From contig CAJTFO010000003.1 of assembly GCA_910575755.1 (NCBI GenBank), forward strand, positions 248,001-312,000: a stretch of DNA of 64,000 nt. The letters are read 5' to 3'. Below the pieces are notes generated by a model, which was given only the letters and a program-made list of their open reading frames with translations, ran no database searches and was not told the DNA's origin. Within the stretch, counting starts at the first letter, position 1. Every line of letters begins with the position of its first letter. The stretch is from Desulfovibrionaceae bacterium (GTDB lineage Bacteria; Desulfobacterota; Desulfovibrionia; Desulfovibrionales; Desulfovibrionaceae). Of the stretch, positions 26,809-35,716 are shown one piece after another. The position numbers were made by a program, and so were the translations under genes.

Positions 26809-28020
26809 TTATGCAAGAGTCAGAGGGACGCCTCCTGTATCCGTCTTTTGTCCCGCAGTCCATACCGATGTACAAGGGATCTTCGTCAGAGTGCAACGGT
26901 GACGATACCTGCTGACAACATCCCGCACCTCGTTCATCAGCCCTTCTGAAAGAGTGACCGGCTTCAGCCCCAGACTGCGGAATTTGCCGTTTTCCACAAT
27001 CAGGCCGTTTTCCTGATCTTCCTTGCGCGGGTCCGCGTAGCTGCGCGCCTCACAGCCCGTCAGCCGTGAAACCAGGGTCGCCAATTCCTTCACAGACCAT
27101 GTTTCCGTGGCCTGGTTGAATATCTTGACGCGTTCGCCCGGCAAAGGAGGATTTTCAATGGCCAGCTTGATGCACTTGACAGTATCCCGAATATGAATAA
27201 AGGCGCGGGTCTGACCGCCGGTTCCGTGCACTGTCAGGGGATGTCCCACAACGCTTTGCACCAGAAAACGGTTGAGCACCGTGCCGTAATCGCCGTCATA
27301 ATCAAAACGGTTGACAAGCGCCTCGCTCATGCCCGTTTCGTCAGTGGCTGTGCCCCAGACAATGCCCTGATGCAGGTCTGTAATGCGTATTCCGTCGTTT
27401 TTGTTATAAAAGTAGAAGAACAGAGCGTCCTGGGTCTTGGTCATGTGGTAGACGCTTCCCGGAGCGGGCGGATACATGATCTCCCGCTCCACGCGGGAAC
27501 CGTCCGGCGCCTGGATTGACACGGGCAGATAGCCCTCGGGTATGGGCATTTGGGTTGTGGCGTATCCGTACACGCCCATACTGCCCAGGTGCACCAGATG
27601 CACGTCAAGCCCGGATTCCACAATGGCGCAGAGCACATTATGGGTGGCATTGAGATTGTTGTTTACAGTATAGCGCTTGCAGGCGCTGTCGCGCATGGAA
27701 TAGGGCGCGGCGCGCTGCTCGGCGAAATGGACGACGGCCTGGGGCCGCATTGTGCGCACAACCTCCAGAAGCCGGTCATATTCGCGGGCAATGTCCATCA
27801 TGATGAAATCAATGGTATTGCCCGAAGCCCTGCGCCATGCGGCAAGGCGCGCCTCCATGGGAAGAATGGGCGTAAGCGACTCCAGCCCCAAGTCCACATC
27901 TATTTTTCTGCGCGAAAAATTATCAATAATAACCACATGATAACCATGCCGTGACAGATGCAGAGCCGTGGGCCAGCCGCAAAATCCGTCGCCGCCAAGA
28001 ATCAGAACAGTTGTGTCCAT
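26809..28020 (-). CDS. UDP-sulfoquinovose-synthase-like (SQD1/SqdB) NAD-dependent epimerase/dehydratase
   Basis: A 403-aa extended SDR. The N-terminal dinucleotide motif GGDGFCGWPTALHLS and the following DNFSRRK, LGLESLTPI, VVHFAEQRAAPYSM, NNNLNATHNVL, ITDLHQGIVWG and TALNRFLVQSVVGHPLTVHG-like blocks match the SQD1 family, which makes UDP-sulfoquinovose from UDP-glucose and sulfite. The catalytic Y191 and K195 (YHMTK) are present; the usual threonine in the LGTMGEYG-type motif is S147. It is the last gene of the glycan cluster, 24 nt after a glycosyltransferase. It could make a sulfonated sugar or be a family member with a different nucleotide-sugar product. Confidence 0.75.
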   Translation of the reverse strand: MDTTVLILGGDGFCGWPTALHLSRHGYHVVIIDNFSRRKIDVDLGLESLTPILPMEARLAAWRRASGNTIDFIMMDIAREYDRLLEVVRTMRPQAVVHFAEQRAAPYSMRDSACKRYTVNNNLNATHNVLCAIVESGLDVHLVHLGSMGVYGYATTQMPIPEGYLPVSIQAPDGSRVEREIMYPPAPGSVYHMTKTQDALFFYFYNKNDGIRITDLHQGIVWGTATDETGMSEALVNRFDYDGDYGTVLNRFLVQSVVGHPLTVHGTGGQTRAFIHIRDTVKCIKLAIENPPLPGERVKIFNQATETWSVKELATLVSRLTGCEARSYADPRKEDQENGLIVENGKFRSLGLKPVTLSEGLMNEVRDVVSRYRHRCTLTKIPCTSVWTAGQKTDTGGVPLTLA

Positions 28021-28044
28021 GACGTGTCATCCTGCTGAAAATGC

Positions 28045-29055
28045 TCAAAGAAGCCTGTGAAGAATATCCTGCAGTTTCCGCGCATTGCTGGCATTGGCTA
28101 TGGCCAGGACAAGAAAGAAATCCCTGGCGCCGCCATAGCGCCGGATACGCTGCAATGCCTCAGGCTCAAAAATTCCGACGCTTTCCCCGTCCTTGCTTGC
28201 GGTGTGCGGCAGAAACTCGCACATTCTCCCGCTGTTGAGCACCGTCAGCTTGCGCAGATGCGTCCTGAGGCGACGGCTTTCCGCCTGTGGCAGCCCCAGG
28301 GCCGTGAAACGGTCCGGCAGGGCCAGATACATACGCATGGCGTCCACGGCGCGGGCCGCGGCCTTTTCAAGATGCGTGCCCGCCGGAGGCGTGTACAGAT
28401 ACACGGCAATGTCGCAGGGGGTGTAGGTTTGCGCCAGCAACAGAAAATGCGCGGTCAGATAGAAATCCTCAATGCGGAAAATGGGCAAATGATGGTCAAG
28501 GCTTAACAGCCGTTGATAAAGAGAACGGCTGTAGAGCTTGTTCCATACCGAATGTGCGCGGCAGTCGGCGGCCAGCCAGGTGCGGAAGATTTCTTCTCCG
28601 CGCAGGGCGGAATTATGGAAAGGCATGGCGTTGTTCCATGAACGGCGCTGCCCCTCCTTGTCGGCCAGCGTGATGAAATGCAGAATATCGGTTTGTGCGG
28701 CGTCGGCCGCTTTTACTGCCTGGGCGTAGGCCGTTGGCGAGCAAATGCCGTCATCGGCATCCATGAACGCCAGCCAGCGTCCGTGCGCTTCCCCCATACC
28801 CCGCAAACGCGCCGCCAGGGTATAGCGCCGCTCCGGCTGGCGCAGCAGGGAGACGCAAAGCCCCCTGCCCTGAAAAGCGGCCACAACCGCATCACAGGGC
28901 TGTTCCGAGGCGTCGTCCACCACCAAAATTTCCAAGCGCACACTTTTCTGCCCCAGCAGGTCCTCCAGCACATGCGCCAATTGCTGCGGCTGATTGAAAT
29001 GTGGAACCACCACGCTCAGATCTGGCGAATCTGGAGGAAAATTGTCAGAATTCAC
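28045..29055 (-). CDS. Family 2 glycosyltransferase
   Basis: A 336-aa GT-A enzyme: LSVVVPHFNQPQQL opening, LEILVVDDASE (nucleotide site) and LAFMDADDG (metal-binding DxD) within the first 110 residues. The C-terminal half is helical and poorly conserved. No membrane helix. It starts at GTG 29055, overlapping the previous glycosyltransferase stop by 11 nt. The N-terminal third is closely similar to the adjacent glycosyltransferase (shared RQPERxYxLAARLxG), so the two probably arose by duplication. It transfers a sugar in the local glycan pathway; donor and acceptor are unknown. Confidence 0.85.
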   Translation of the reverse strand: MNSDNFPPDSPDLSVVVPHFNQPQQLAHVLEDLLGQKSVRLEILVVDDASEQPCDAVVAAFQGRGLCVSLLRQPERRYTLAARLRGMGEAHGRWLAFMDADDGICSPTAYAQAVKAADAAQTDILHFITLADKEGQRRSWNNAMPFHNSALRGEEIFRTWLAADCRAHSVWNKLYSRSLYQRLLSLDHHLPIFRIEDFYLTAHFLLLAQTYTPCDIAVYLYTPPAGTHLEKAAARAVDAMRMYLALPDRFTALGLPQAESRRLRTHLRKLTVLNSGRMCEFLPHTASKDGESVGIFEPEALQRIRRYGGARDFFLVLAIANASNARKLQDILHRLL

Positions 29056-30031
29056 AATATATCCTCAGTATAAGTTTGGAGATTGCATCTATATTGTTGC
29101 TGGCTGAACAGAGCGCGCAGGAAAAAAGGGTTTCGTCATCCAGAAAGGGAGCGAGTTCAGCAAAAAGCGACTCGGGGCTTTCTCCGTCAAAAAGTCGCTT
29201 TTCAGCTTCTATGCACAGCTTGCCCATATTGATGGTAAGGCGGCGCTCCAGGAAGTTACGAAAGTTCCGCGCCGCATCAGGAGGCACATCGGGAGCCTCC
29301 AGCAGCGGATCAATGACTTCCCTGAGCGTCAGCAGATCATGCACACGTCCGGCAAATTTGCTCATGGGCCATGATTCGCAAAGCCGGTAGCGATAGATGT
29401 ATTCTTCACAGCCCACATACGAGTGCGCATGAAGGGCCAGGAGAGAAACAAGGAACTTGTCGTCAAAGCGAAAGATTTTCTTGCCGTGAGCGAAAGGGGC
29501 CACCCGCTCCAGCAGATTGCGGGAATAGATCTTGCCCCAAAGCATGAGCGGAGGATACGGGCAGGCGGCATATGCCGCAAAAACGGCGCTTCCGCGCAGC
29601 ACGCCCTGTGCGGGGGGCGCGCTCCATGAAAGTTCGCCCCGCTCCTCGCCCCCGGCGGTATGAGCAAGGTTGCGAAAATGCGCAATTTCGCAGCCCGCTT
29701 CCCGCTTGCGGGCCAGTACGCGGGCCAGACGTCGCTCGCCCGCCAGGGTGTCGTCCGCGTCCATGAACATGATGTCCGGCGCGCAGGCGGCCGCCACGCC
29801 CGCCAGTCTGGCCGCCAGGGCATAGCCGCGCTCCGGCTGGCGCACAAGGCGCAGGGGCGTGGGGTGCGCCTTTGCCCACTGCGTCACCCGCTCCGGCCCG
29901 CCGTCGCTTGAGGCGTCGTCCACCACAATGATTTCCAGCGGCAAACGCTGGCGCGCCACGCTGTCCAGGGCGCTTTCAACGAAGTCGGCCTGATTATGAA
30001 GCGGCAGGACAACAGACAGTTGGGGGATCAT
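29045..30031 (-). CDS. Family 2 glycosyltransferase
   Basis: A 328-aa GT-A enzyme with LSVVLPLHNQADFVESAL, LEIIVVDDASSDGG and IMFMDADDT (DxD). It is a tandem paralogue of the gene downstream. The ATG at 30031 overlaps the radical-SAM stop (ATGA), so translation is coupled. The C-terminal region carries WGKIYSRNLLERV, a pattern also seen in the partner (WNKLYSRSLYQRL). Role: addition of a sugar in surface glycan assembly, specificity unknown. Confidence 0.86.
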   Translation of the reverse strand: MIPQLSVVLPLHNQADFVESALDSVARQRLPLEIIVVDDASSDGGPERVTQWAKAHPTPLRLVRQPERGYALAARLAGVAAACAPDIMFMDADDTLAGERRLARVLARKREAGCEIAHFRNLAHTAGGEERGELSWSAPPAQGVLRGSAVFAAYAACPYPPLMLWGKIYSRNLLERVAPFAHGKKIFRFDDKFLVSLLALHAHSYVGCEEYIYRYRLCESWPMSKFAGRVHDLLTLREVIDPLLEAPDVPPDAARNFRNFLERRLTINMGKLCIEAEKRLFDGESPESLFAELAPFLDDETLFSCALCSASNNIDAISKLILRIYCEF

Positions 30032-31032
30032 GCCTGCGCTCCTTCCCGGAGAAGCCAGGCCGGAGCATCTGCGGCCTCACGCCATTTGGGCGTTTGCAGA
30101 AAAAGCTCGCAGTTGCATCTGCCGTCAGGGCAGATGCAGGGGGCGTTCAGTTCCGGAATGTCGCGCAAACGTCGTTGCTTCAGATCAAATTTCACTCCAT
30201 GCCGCATAAAGCCAAAACACGGCACGACGACGCCATCTGGCCCCAAACGCAATGTATTCATGCCAGCGGCGCAAAACATTCCCTTGTAGGAAAACTTTTC
30301 GGGTGAAAAATTTTTGTCGATTTTCTTATATTCTTCCATATGCCGTACTTCATGAATATCTTCATATTCATGGAACAGGAGCGTATCTGCAGATTCTGCA
30401 AATGATCGTAAAAAATCCAGTTCAGCAGCATCATATTCGGGAGCATGCAGATTTCGATCAAATACAGGGGCTGCAAACATATATATGCCAATATCTTTTA
30501 ATCTGTTATGCAATTTTTTTGCAACATCAAGCTGTCCCGGAGAAAGAAGCAGCTTGCATTGTATGTTATTTTTTTGATGGATATTATCCAGATTTTCTAG
30601 ATATGTATCCAGTTCTATTTGTTCAATATGCAATGACACAAGATATTTAATATCTATTATAGATGTATATTTTTTTAACAATGAGATATTTTTGTGTAAA
30701 AGTGATCCATTTGTGACAAAAACGATTTGCTTGGGATTGGGAATATATTTATCAACAGAGAAAAGAAGTCTGTCAATATATCTATATAAAAAAGGCTCTC
30801 CGCCCAAAATATACAAAAGATAGAAGGATGCCCTCCTCTCTCCAATGTCGCACAGGAACTGCTCCAGGACATCTCTATCAAGAGTTCTGCCTGCTCTCCA
30901 GTTGCGATTGCAGCAATAACTGCATTTGAAATTGCAGAGATCAGTTATATTCAGCATGCACTCAATGGTATTCAGCGCAAACTGTTTTTTGCCTCCCGCC
31001 CTAACCAGTTTCCCGCTCTCGGTAAACGTCAT
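30028..31032 (-). CDS. Radical SAM protein with SPASM/twitch-like C terminus (copy 1)
   Basis: A 334-aa radical SAM enzyme. The cluster motif is C33-x3-C37-x2-C40 in DLCNFKCSYC; GGEPFLY follows as the SAM-binding element. The C terminus has FCAAGMNTLRLGPDGVVVPC and a later CICPDGRCNCE cluster, like the auxiliary Fe-S region of SPASM/twitch enzymes. I start at ATG 31032 (GAGGA 7 nt upstream), which aligns with the paralogue; the longer TTG frame lacks a ribosome site. The middle (30300-30950) is strikingly AT-rich, unlike its C terminus and neighbours. It overlaps the glycosyltransferase downstream. The substrate is unknown; a sugar or glycan intermediate is the natural guess. Confidence 0.82.
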   Translation of the reverse strand: MTFTESGKLVRAGGKKQFALNTIECMLNITDLCNFKCSYCCNRNWRAGRTLDRDVLEQFLCDIGERRASFYLLYILGGEPFLYRYIDRLLFSVDKYIPNPKQIVFVTNGSLLHKNISLLKKYTSIIDIKYLVSLHIEQIELDTYLENLDNIHQKNNIQCKLLLSPGQLDVAKKLHNRLKDIGIYMFAAPVFDRNLHAPEYDAAELDFLRSFAESADTLLFHEYEDIHEVRHMEEYKKIDKNFSPEKFSYKGMFCAAGMNTLRLGPDGVVVPCFGFMRHGVKFDLKQRRLRDIPELNAPCICPDGRCNCELFLQTPKWREAADAPAWLLREGAQA

Positions 31033-31248
31033 CTCCCTATCCTCGTCGTTTGAGATCTTGGCATTCGCCATCCGCGCCTCAAGCAAGGCGGCCAACGTCT
31101 GGCGTCATCAAGAGAGCGCGCCCAGTCGCGTCTTTCGGCAGGAGTACTGGCGTCTGATTGCAAACATGTTTCACGCCCGGGAAGGGAATGCGCATCCCTC
31201 TCAGGCGCAGGGTGCAGGCTCCTGAAGAATTTCGCCGCCTTTGGGAGG

Positions 31249-32244
31249 TCATGCCTGCGTTCCTTTCTGAAGAAGCCAGTCCGGGGCATCAGCGGCGCTA
31301 CGCCATTTGGGCGTTTGCAGATAGCCTTCACAAAAGCCGCATCTGTCGTCAGGGCAGATACAGGGTGATTGCAACTCCGGTGTATCACGGAGCCGTCGCT
31401 GCTTCAGGTCAAATTTCATCCCACGTCGCATAAAGCCAAAACATGGCACGACAACGCCATCTGGCCCCAAACGCAATGTATTCATGCCAGCGGCGCAAAA
31501 CATTCCCTTGTAGGAAAACTTTTCTGGTGAAAAACTTATGTCAGACCTGCAATATTCTTCAACTCTTCTTGTCCCACGACTATCTTCATATTCATGGGAA
31601 CATATTGCATCCGCAAATGAGGAAAATGATCGCAAAAATTCAAGCTCATCAGCGCTATATTCAAGAGCGTGTGACTTCCTATATACAGTCTGTATACACA
31701 TATCAATGCCAATTGACTTAAAAATATTATATAATTTTTTTGCAATAAATAATTTCCCAGGATAAAGCAGAATTTTGCAAGCGATATTGTCTCTCTCTTT
31801 TATTTTCAATAAATTATTTACATACGTATCAATTTCTATTTGTTCAATATGTATTGATATCATATATTTAATAGTTGTGTTGCATACATATTCTTTATGA
31901 GACGAGATGTGCTTATGCAAAAGTGATCCATTTGTTGCAATAGTGACGTGTTTTTGATTGGGTATATATTTATCTATATAAAAAAGAAGACTATCCATGT
32001 GTTGATACAAAAGGGGCTCGCCGCCTGAAATGCCAAAAGCATAGCAGGATGCCTTTCTTTCCCCAAGATCTTGAAGAAAATGCTCAAGAATATTTATATC
32101 CAGAACTCTGTTTGTTCTTGAATGACGATTGATGCAGTAACTGCATGTAAAATTGCAGAGATCAGTCAGGTTCAATGTGCAGGCAATGGTATCCTGCGTA
32201 AACTGTTGCATGGTTCCTGCCCTGACTAACCTTTCAGTAACCAT
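31249..32244 (-). CDS. Radical SAM protein with SPASM/twitch-like C terminus (copy 2)
   Basis: A 331-aa paralogue of the next gene. The cluster motif is C30-x3-C34-x2-C37 in DLCNFTCSYC, with GISGGEPLLY. The last 90 residues are nearly identical to copy 1 (FSPEKFSYKGMFCAAGMN, then a DGVVVPCFGFM block and CICPDDRCGFCE), while the central parts differ widely. This suggests duplication plus gene conversion at the 3' end. AAGGAG lies 7 nt before the ATG, and the start overlaps the methyltransferase stop (TAATG). The centre (about 31550-32150) is AT-rich. A 216-nt gap without an obvious gene separates it from copy 1. Confidence 0.82.
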   Translation of the reverse strand: MVTERLVRAGTMQQFTQDTIACTLNLTDLCNFTCSYCINRHSRTNRVLDINILEHFLQDLGERKASCYAFGISGGEPLLYQHMDSLLFYIDKYIPNQKHVTIATNGSLLHKHISSHKEYVCNTTIKYMISIHIEQIEIDTYVNNLLKIKERDNIACKILLYPGKLFIAKKLYNIFKSIGIDMCIQTVYRKSHALEYSADELEFLRSFSSFADAICSHEYEDSRGTRRVEEYCRSDISFSPEKFSYKGMFCAAGMNTLRLGPDGVVVPCFGFMRRGMKFDLKQRRLRDTPELQSPCICPDDRCGFCEGYLQTPKWRSAADAPDWLLQKGTQA

Positions 32245-34247
32245 TATACGACTCCTTTTTGCGCATAGACGATACTTTCACTGTACCAGGGCCGGTGGTG
32301 TCCGCAGTAATACTCATAGGGAAGATCATGTTCCAGCAGCATCCGCGGCAGGGTCAGCCAGTCCGGTCCTCTGCGGCCATGATAAATGGAAAGCATGAGC
32401 TTGGGCAGATGTTGCGTTATGGTGCGCTGCGCCCCTTGCATAACCTCTGACTCCGCGCCTTCCACATCCAGCTTGATGAGCGTCGGGGCGGCCTTGTCGG
32501 CAAAAAAGGCGTCCACGCTGGTGCAGTCGCAGTTGCCGGGGCCGCCCGCCATGTCATGCGTGAAGGCGGCGGCATCGTCTCCTTCAAGCTGAAGCCGCCC
32601 CTGGCCGGACCAAAGCGCCTGCGCAACCATGCGTATGCCCTCATGGGGAGCAAAGGCGGTTTGCAGCTTTTCATACGTCGCCGTTACAGGTTCAAAACCG
32701 AAAATCATGCCCTGCCCGTGCATGGCTTCATAAAAATTCAGCGTGCTGCTGTTGGTCGCCACGCCCTGTTCACAAACGGCAAAACAGCCGCCTTCGCAGA
32801 TGATGTCCCCCGGTTGGGCATGAACGCGGGGGTGAAAATACTGCCTGTAGCCGGCCAGAGGAATATAGCCGGGTTCAGCGCCCAGCCTTGCGCGGCAGAC
32901 GGCCATATAGGAGTACTGGCTGTCCGCGTCACAGAGTCTGTTGGTAAAGTTCAGAACGATGTCCCAGTCCTGATCCGTGAATGTTTCATGCCTGTTTCTT
33001 CTGAAAAAATGTTCTGCACAGTATCTTTCAATATGAAATGCGCGTATGCCGATTTTTTGCAATTTGATGCAGAGATAGGGGAAAAACGTTTTGCCGGGGG
33101 CGACATTCTGTCTGCAATAGAGCTGAATATCCATGCCGGGTGCAAGCCTGGCAAAGTCATGGCAGGCAATGTCATTGCGGGTGACGCGCTCGCCGTCGGC
33201 AGTCAGCGCATAGAATTCCGGCAGCCTGTCGCTCATGCGCCGGTAAAACCTCACGGCTTCATCCAGATCCGCCACATGGCAGACCACCACGGCATGACGC
33301 GGATCCAGACCGGCGCGTGGCGCGCGCAGCAGGGGCAGCTCTTCCATTGCCTCCCTGAGCTCGCCAACGCTGCCGAAGCGCAGGCGCGGCAAAGGCGGCG
33401 GGGCCACGGGGGTATGTCGCTTGGGCAGGACTTCCAGTCTGAAGGAAGTCCGCAGATCCTGCCGGAGTGTTGACTGGAAATAGCGGTGCCACTCGCGCTC
33501 CACAAGCGGCAGGCAGTCCTTTTTGACAAAAACGGCATTGTACTGGTGATGGAACTGAAAGTCGCGCAGCACGGGGATGAAATCCCTCTCCAGAAGACGG
33601 CGCATGATGTCCCGGTCAAGCTGCTGCCCCTCAAACTTGGGCTGGGATTCCAGCTCCATATACACGGCCAGAGTCTTTGCCAGAATTCCTTCAGCGCCTT
33701 CCAGAACCTGACCGCCGGAGCCTTCGGCGTCGATCCAGAGGGCATAGCGGCTCTCCTCCGGGTCGGTTGCGCAAAGCGTGTCCAGCCTGGACAGGGGAAC
33801 CCATACGCCATGACAACGGTCTTTTTCTCCCGCGATACGGCGCAGGGTGGATTGCCGTCTGCTGTCGCACGGCTCTTCCCTGCCGTCGATGGTTTCATAG
33901 ATATGGAAGCGCGTACTGCCGTTTTGGGCGCCAATGGCGCCGTACCTGTAGTCTACGCCCAGCGCGCGAAGCTCTCTTTCAAGCAGGAAGTGGGCATACA
34001 CATGCGGATTGGCCTCAAAGGCGCGGACGGTCTTTTCAGGGCAGACCTTTTTGACGGCACGGGAAAACGCAGCCTCATGCGCGCCGATTTCCAGCACAGT
34101 CGTGACAGGCAAAAGGCTCTGCATATGCAGAAAAAATTCCGAAACCCGCTCCGCGCTCCGCCTGCGCCCGCTCATGTAGGTAAGGTCATACAGCATGGCC
34201 TGCTGTGAAAGCTGAAGCTGGAAAAGGTCCACAAGTTCAGTCGGCAT
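32244..34247 (-). CDS. Double FkbM-family methyltransferase fusion
   Basis: A 667-aa protein with two SAM-methyltransferase units. Unit 1 (about 45-240) has VLEIGAHEAAFSRAV (SAM site), AFEANPHVY and LDTL with ALWIDAEGSGGQVLEGAEGI. Unit 2 (about 480-650) has IFGFEPVTATYEKL, DAFFADKAAPTLIKLDVEGA and KLMLSIYHG. Both carry the FkbM hallmark W/K-x-D-x-E-G. Between them lies about 200 residues of unassigned sequence. FkbM members O-methylate sugars and polyketides. GGAGAG sits 6 nt before the ATG. Two active domains could methylate two positions, or one may be structural. Confidence 0.82.
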   Translation of the reverse strand: MPTELVDLFQLQLSQQAMLYDLTYMSGRRRSAERVSEFFLHMQSLLPVTTVLEIGAHEAAFSRAVKKVCPEKTVRAFEANPHVYAHFLLERELRALGVDYRYGAIGAQNGSTRFHIYETIDGREEPCDSRRQSTLRRIAGEKDRCHGVWVPLSRLDTLCATDPEESRYALWIDAEGSGGQVLEGAEGILAKTLAVYMELESQPKFEGQQLDRDIMRRLLERDFIPVLRDFQFHHQYNAVFVKKDCLPLVEREWHRYFQSTLRQDLRTSFRLEVLPKRHTPVAPPPLPRLRFGSVGELREAMEELPLLRAPRAGLDPRHAVVVCHVADLDEAVRFYRRMSDRLPEFYALTADGERVTRNDIACHDFARLAPGMDIQLYCRQNVAPGKTFFPYLCIKLQKIGIRAFHIERYCAEHFFRRNRHETFTDQDWDIVLNFTNRLCDADSQYSYMAVCRARLGAEPGYIPLAGYRQYFHPRVHAQPGDIICEGGCFAVCEQGVATNSSTLNFYEAMHGQGMIFGFEPVTATYEKLQTAFAPHEGIRMVAQALWSGQGRLQLEGDDAAAFTHDMAGGPGNCDCTSVDAFFADKAAPTLIKLDVEGAESEVMQGAQRTITQHLPKLMLSIYHGRRGPDWLTLPRMLLEHDLPYEYYCGHHRPWYSESIVYAQKGVV

Positions 34248-34278
34248 ATGCGCTCTCCAATACGGCTCCTGAAAACGG

Positions 34279-34968
34279 CTACTTGTCCGGCATCTGGTCT
34301 AAATCCACGTCCGAAGCCGCATGCGCTGCGATTTTCAGCGCTGGATTTCCGGCCATGCGGCAATTATCCCTGCATCCTTTATAGATGACGCTGCCGGGGG
34401 CAAGCAGATTGCCGTTCCCCATGCGGGCGTGCTCCAGCAGGACGCTGTGCGGCCCCAGATGGTTGCAGGAACCTATTCCGGCGCCGCCAAGCACAATGGA
34501 GTAGGGAGCCAGGAAATTGAAATCGCCTATGCTGGCGTCATGCGAGAGATTGACCGCGCCGTTGAGATAGTTGCCGTTGCCAATGCTGGCATTGCAATAG
34601 ACCGTGCAGCCGCGCTGGACGATATTGCCCTCGCCAATGACGGCCGAGGGAGCAATGGACGACCAGGGATGGATGAGATTCATGAAGGACGCGCCACGCG
34701 CCTTGAAGGCCGTAAAGATCTCTTTGCGCAGCTCCGGTTTGCCCACGCCGAGGATAAAAAGGTCATCCGGTCCGGGCGCGTAGTCGTCGGCTGTGCCCAG
34801 ATAAAAGTCGCGCAAATCCTTGAGGTCGCCGGCATAGCCCTTCCAGTCCAGAAATCCGCCGAAGCTGTAGTAGTGGGCAAGGCCGGGAGCGCTTTCCATG
34901 ACATCGCGCAACACCCAGTAGCATTCACGCGCCGCGCCGGAATTGCCTATGATAAGAATTCTGGGCAT
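34279..34968 (-). CDS. NeuD/PglD-like sugar O- or N-acyltransferase (left-handed beta-helix)
   Basis: A 229-aa enzyme. The N-terminal PglD-type domain begins ILIIGNSGAARECYWVL. From about residue 105 come hexapeptide repeats (SAVIGEGNIVQRGCTVYCNA, then SIGNGNYLNGAVNLSHDASIGD) forming a left-handed beta-helix, with H in NLSHD as the probable catalytic base. Family members transfer acetyl or other acyl groups to amino sugars such as Qui4N. It sits directly after the SDR (1-nt gap) and near KAS III, ACP and a DegT aminotransferase. It may therefore accept an acyl chain other than acetyl. The donor is inferred from context only. Confidence 0.82.
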   Translation of the reverse strand: MPRILIIGNSGAARECYWVLRDVMESAPGLAHYYSFGGFLDWKGYAGDLKDLRDFYLGTADDYAPGPDDLFILGVGKPELRKEIFTAFKARGASFMNLIHPWSSIAPSAVIGEGNIVQRGCTVYCNASIGNGNYLNGAVNLSHDASIGDFNFLAPYSIVLGGAGIGSCNHLGPHSVLLEHARMGNGNLLAPGSVIYKGCRDNCRMAGNPALKIAAHAASDVDLDQMPDK

Positions 34969-34969
34969 G

Positions 34970-35716
34970 TCAGTAGCGCCCCCCGGCTAAAACAAAATTC
35001 TGTCCGGTGATCCATGCCGCCTGCCCTGAAAGCAGAAAGGCCGCCATGACAGCCACATCCTCGGGCCGTCCGAAACCGAGGGGGTAGCCCTGAAGCTGGT
35101 TTTGCCTGTACTCCGCTCCCATGGAGGCTTCCGCCGCGGCCTCCATGGGGGTGTCGACAATGCCCGGAGAAAGGCAGTGCACACGCATCCCCCGCGGCGC
35201 CACTTCCTGGCTGATGCTTTTGGCGGCCGCCGCCAGCGCCGCCTTGGCCGCGCCGTACAGCAGATGTCCCTTTTCAGGAAACACTGCGGAAGCGGATGCC
35301 ACAAACAGGAGCGCCCCGCCTCTGGCAGAGGCGCGTCTGTCGCAAAAACCCTGGGCGAGAAGCAGAGGAACATGGAAATTGATGTCAAAATGCCGTCTGG
35401 CACGCTCAAGCCCGTAGACTTGCAGACAGTCCATCAGCCCCTCCCCCGCCGCATGGGCCAGCCCCCACAGCTTGCCATGTTCCCGCGCAAGACCGCGCAC
35501 CCAATGGGGAATGTCTTTCATGTCAGTCAGAAAATCCCGCTGAATGCTTGTCCAGCGTTCTGGCGCGCACGCGGCCTGGCGGGCCTGCTCCAGCCTCTGC
35601 GCATTCCGGCCGCAGGCCAGCACGCGCGCCCCCCGCGCGATGCACTCCAGCGCGATGGCGCGCCCGATGCCGGAACTGGCCCCGGTGACCAGTATTGTCT
35701 GATCCGCAGTGAACAT
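34970..35716 (-). CDS. Short-chain dehydrogenase/reductase, 3-oxoacyl-ACP-reductase-like
   Basis: A 248-aa classical SDR: TGASSGIG at 11-18 (NAD(P) site), NNAG-like region replaced by LAHAAGEGLMD, catalytic serine region VASASAVFPEKG and YGAAK (Y and K of the active site). The start at 35716 overlaps the ACP stop (TGATG), which fixes it over longer frames. Being coupled to an acyl carrier protein and KAS III, it most likely reduces a 3-oxoacyl-ACP to a 3-hydroxyacyl-ACP. A sugar oxidoreductase role is the alternative. Confidence 0.8.
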   Translation of the reverse strand: MFTADQTILVTGASSGIGRAIALECIARGARVLACGRNAQRLEQARQAACAPERWTSIQRDFLTDMKDIPHWVRGLAREHGKLWGLAHAAGEGLMDCLQVYGLERARRHFDINFHVPLLLAQGFCDRRASARGGALLFVASASAVFPEKGHLLYGAAKAALAAAAKSISQEVAPRGMRVHCLSPGIVDTPMEAAAEASMGAEYRQNQLQGYPLGFGRPEDVAVMAAFLLSGQAAWITGQNFVLAGGRY

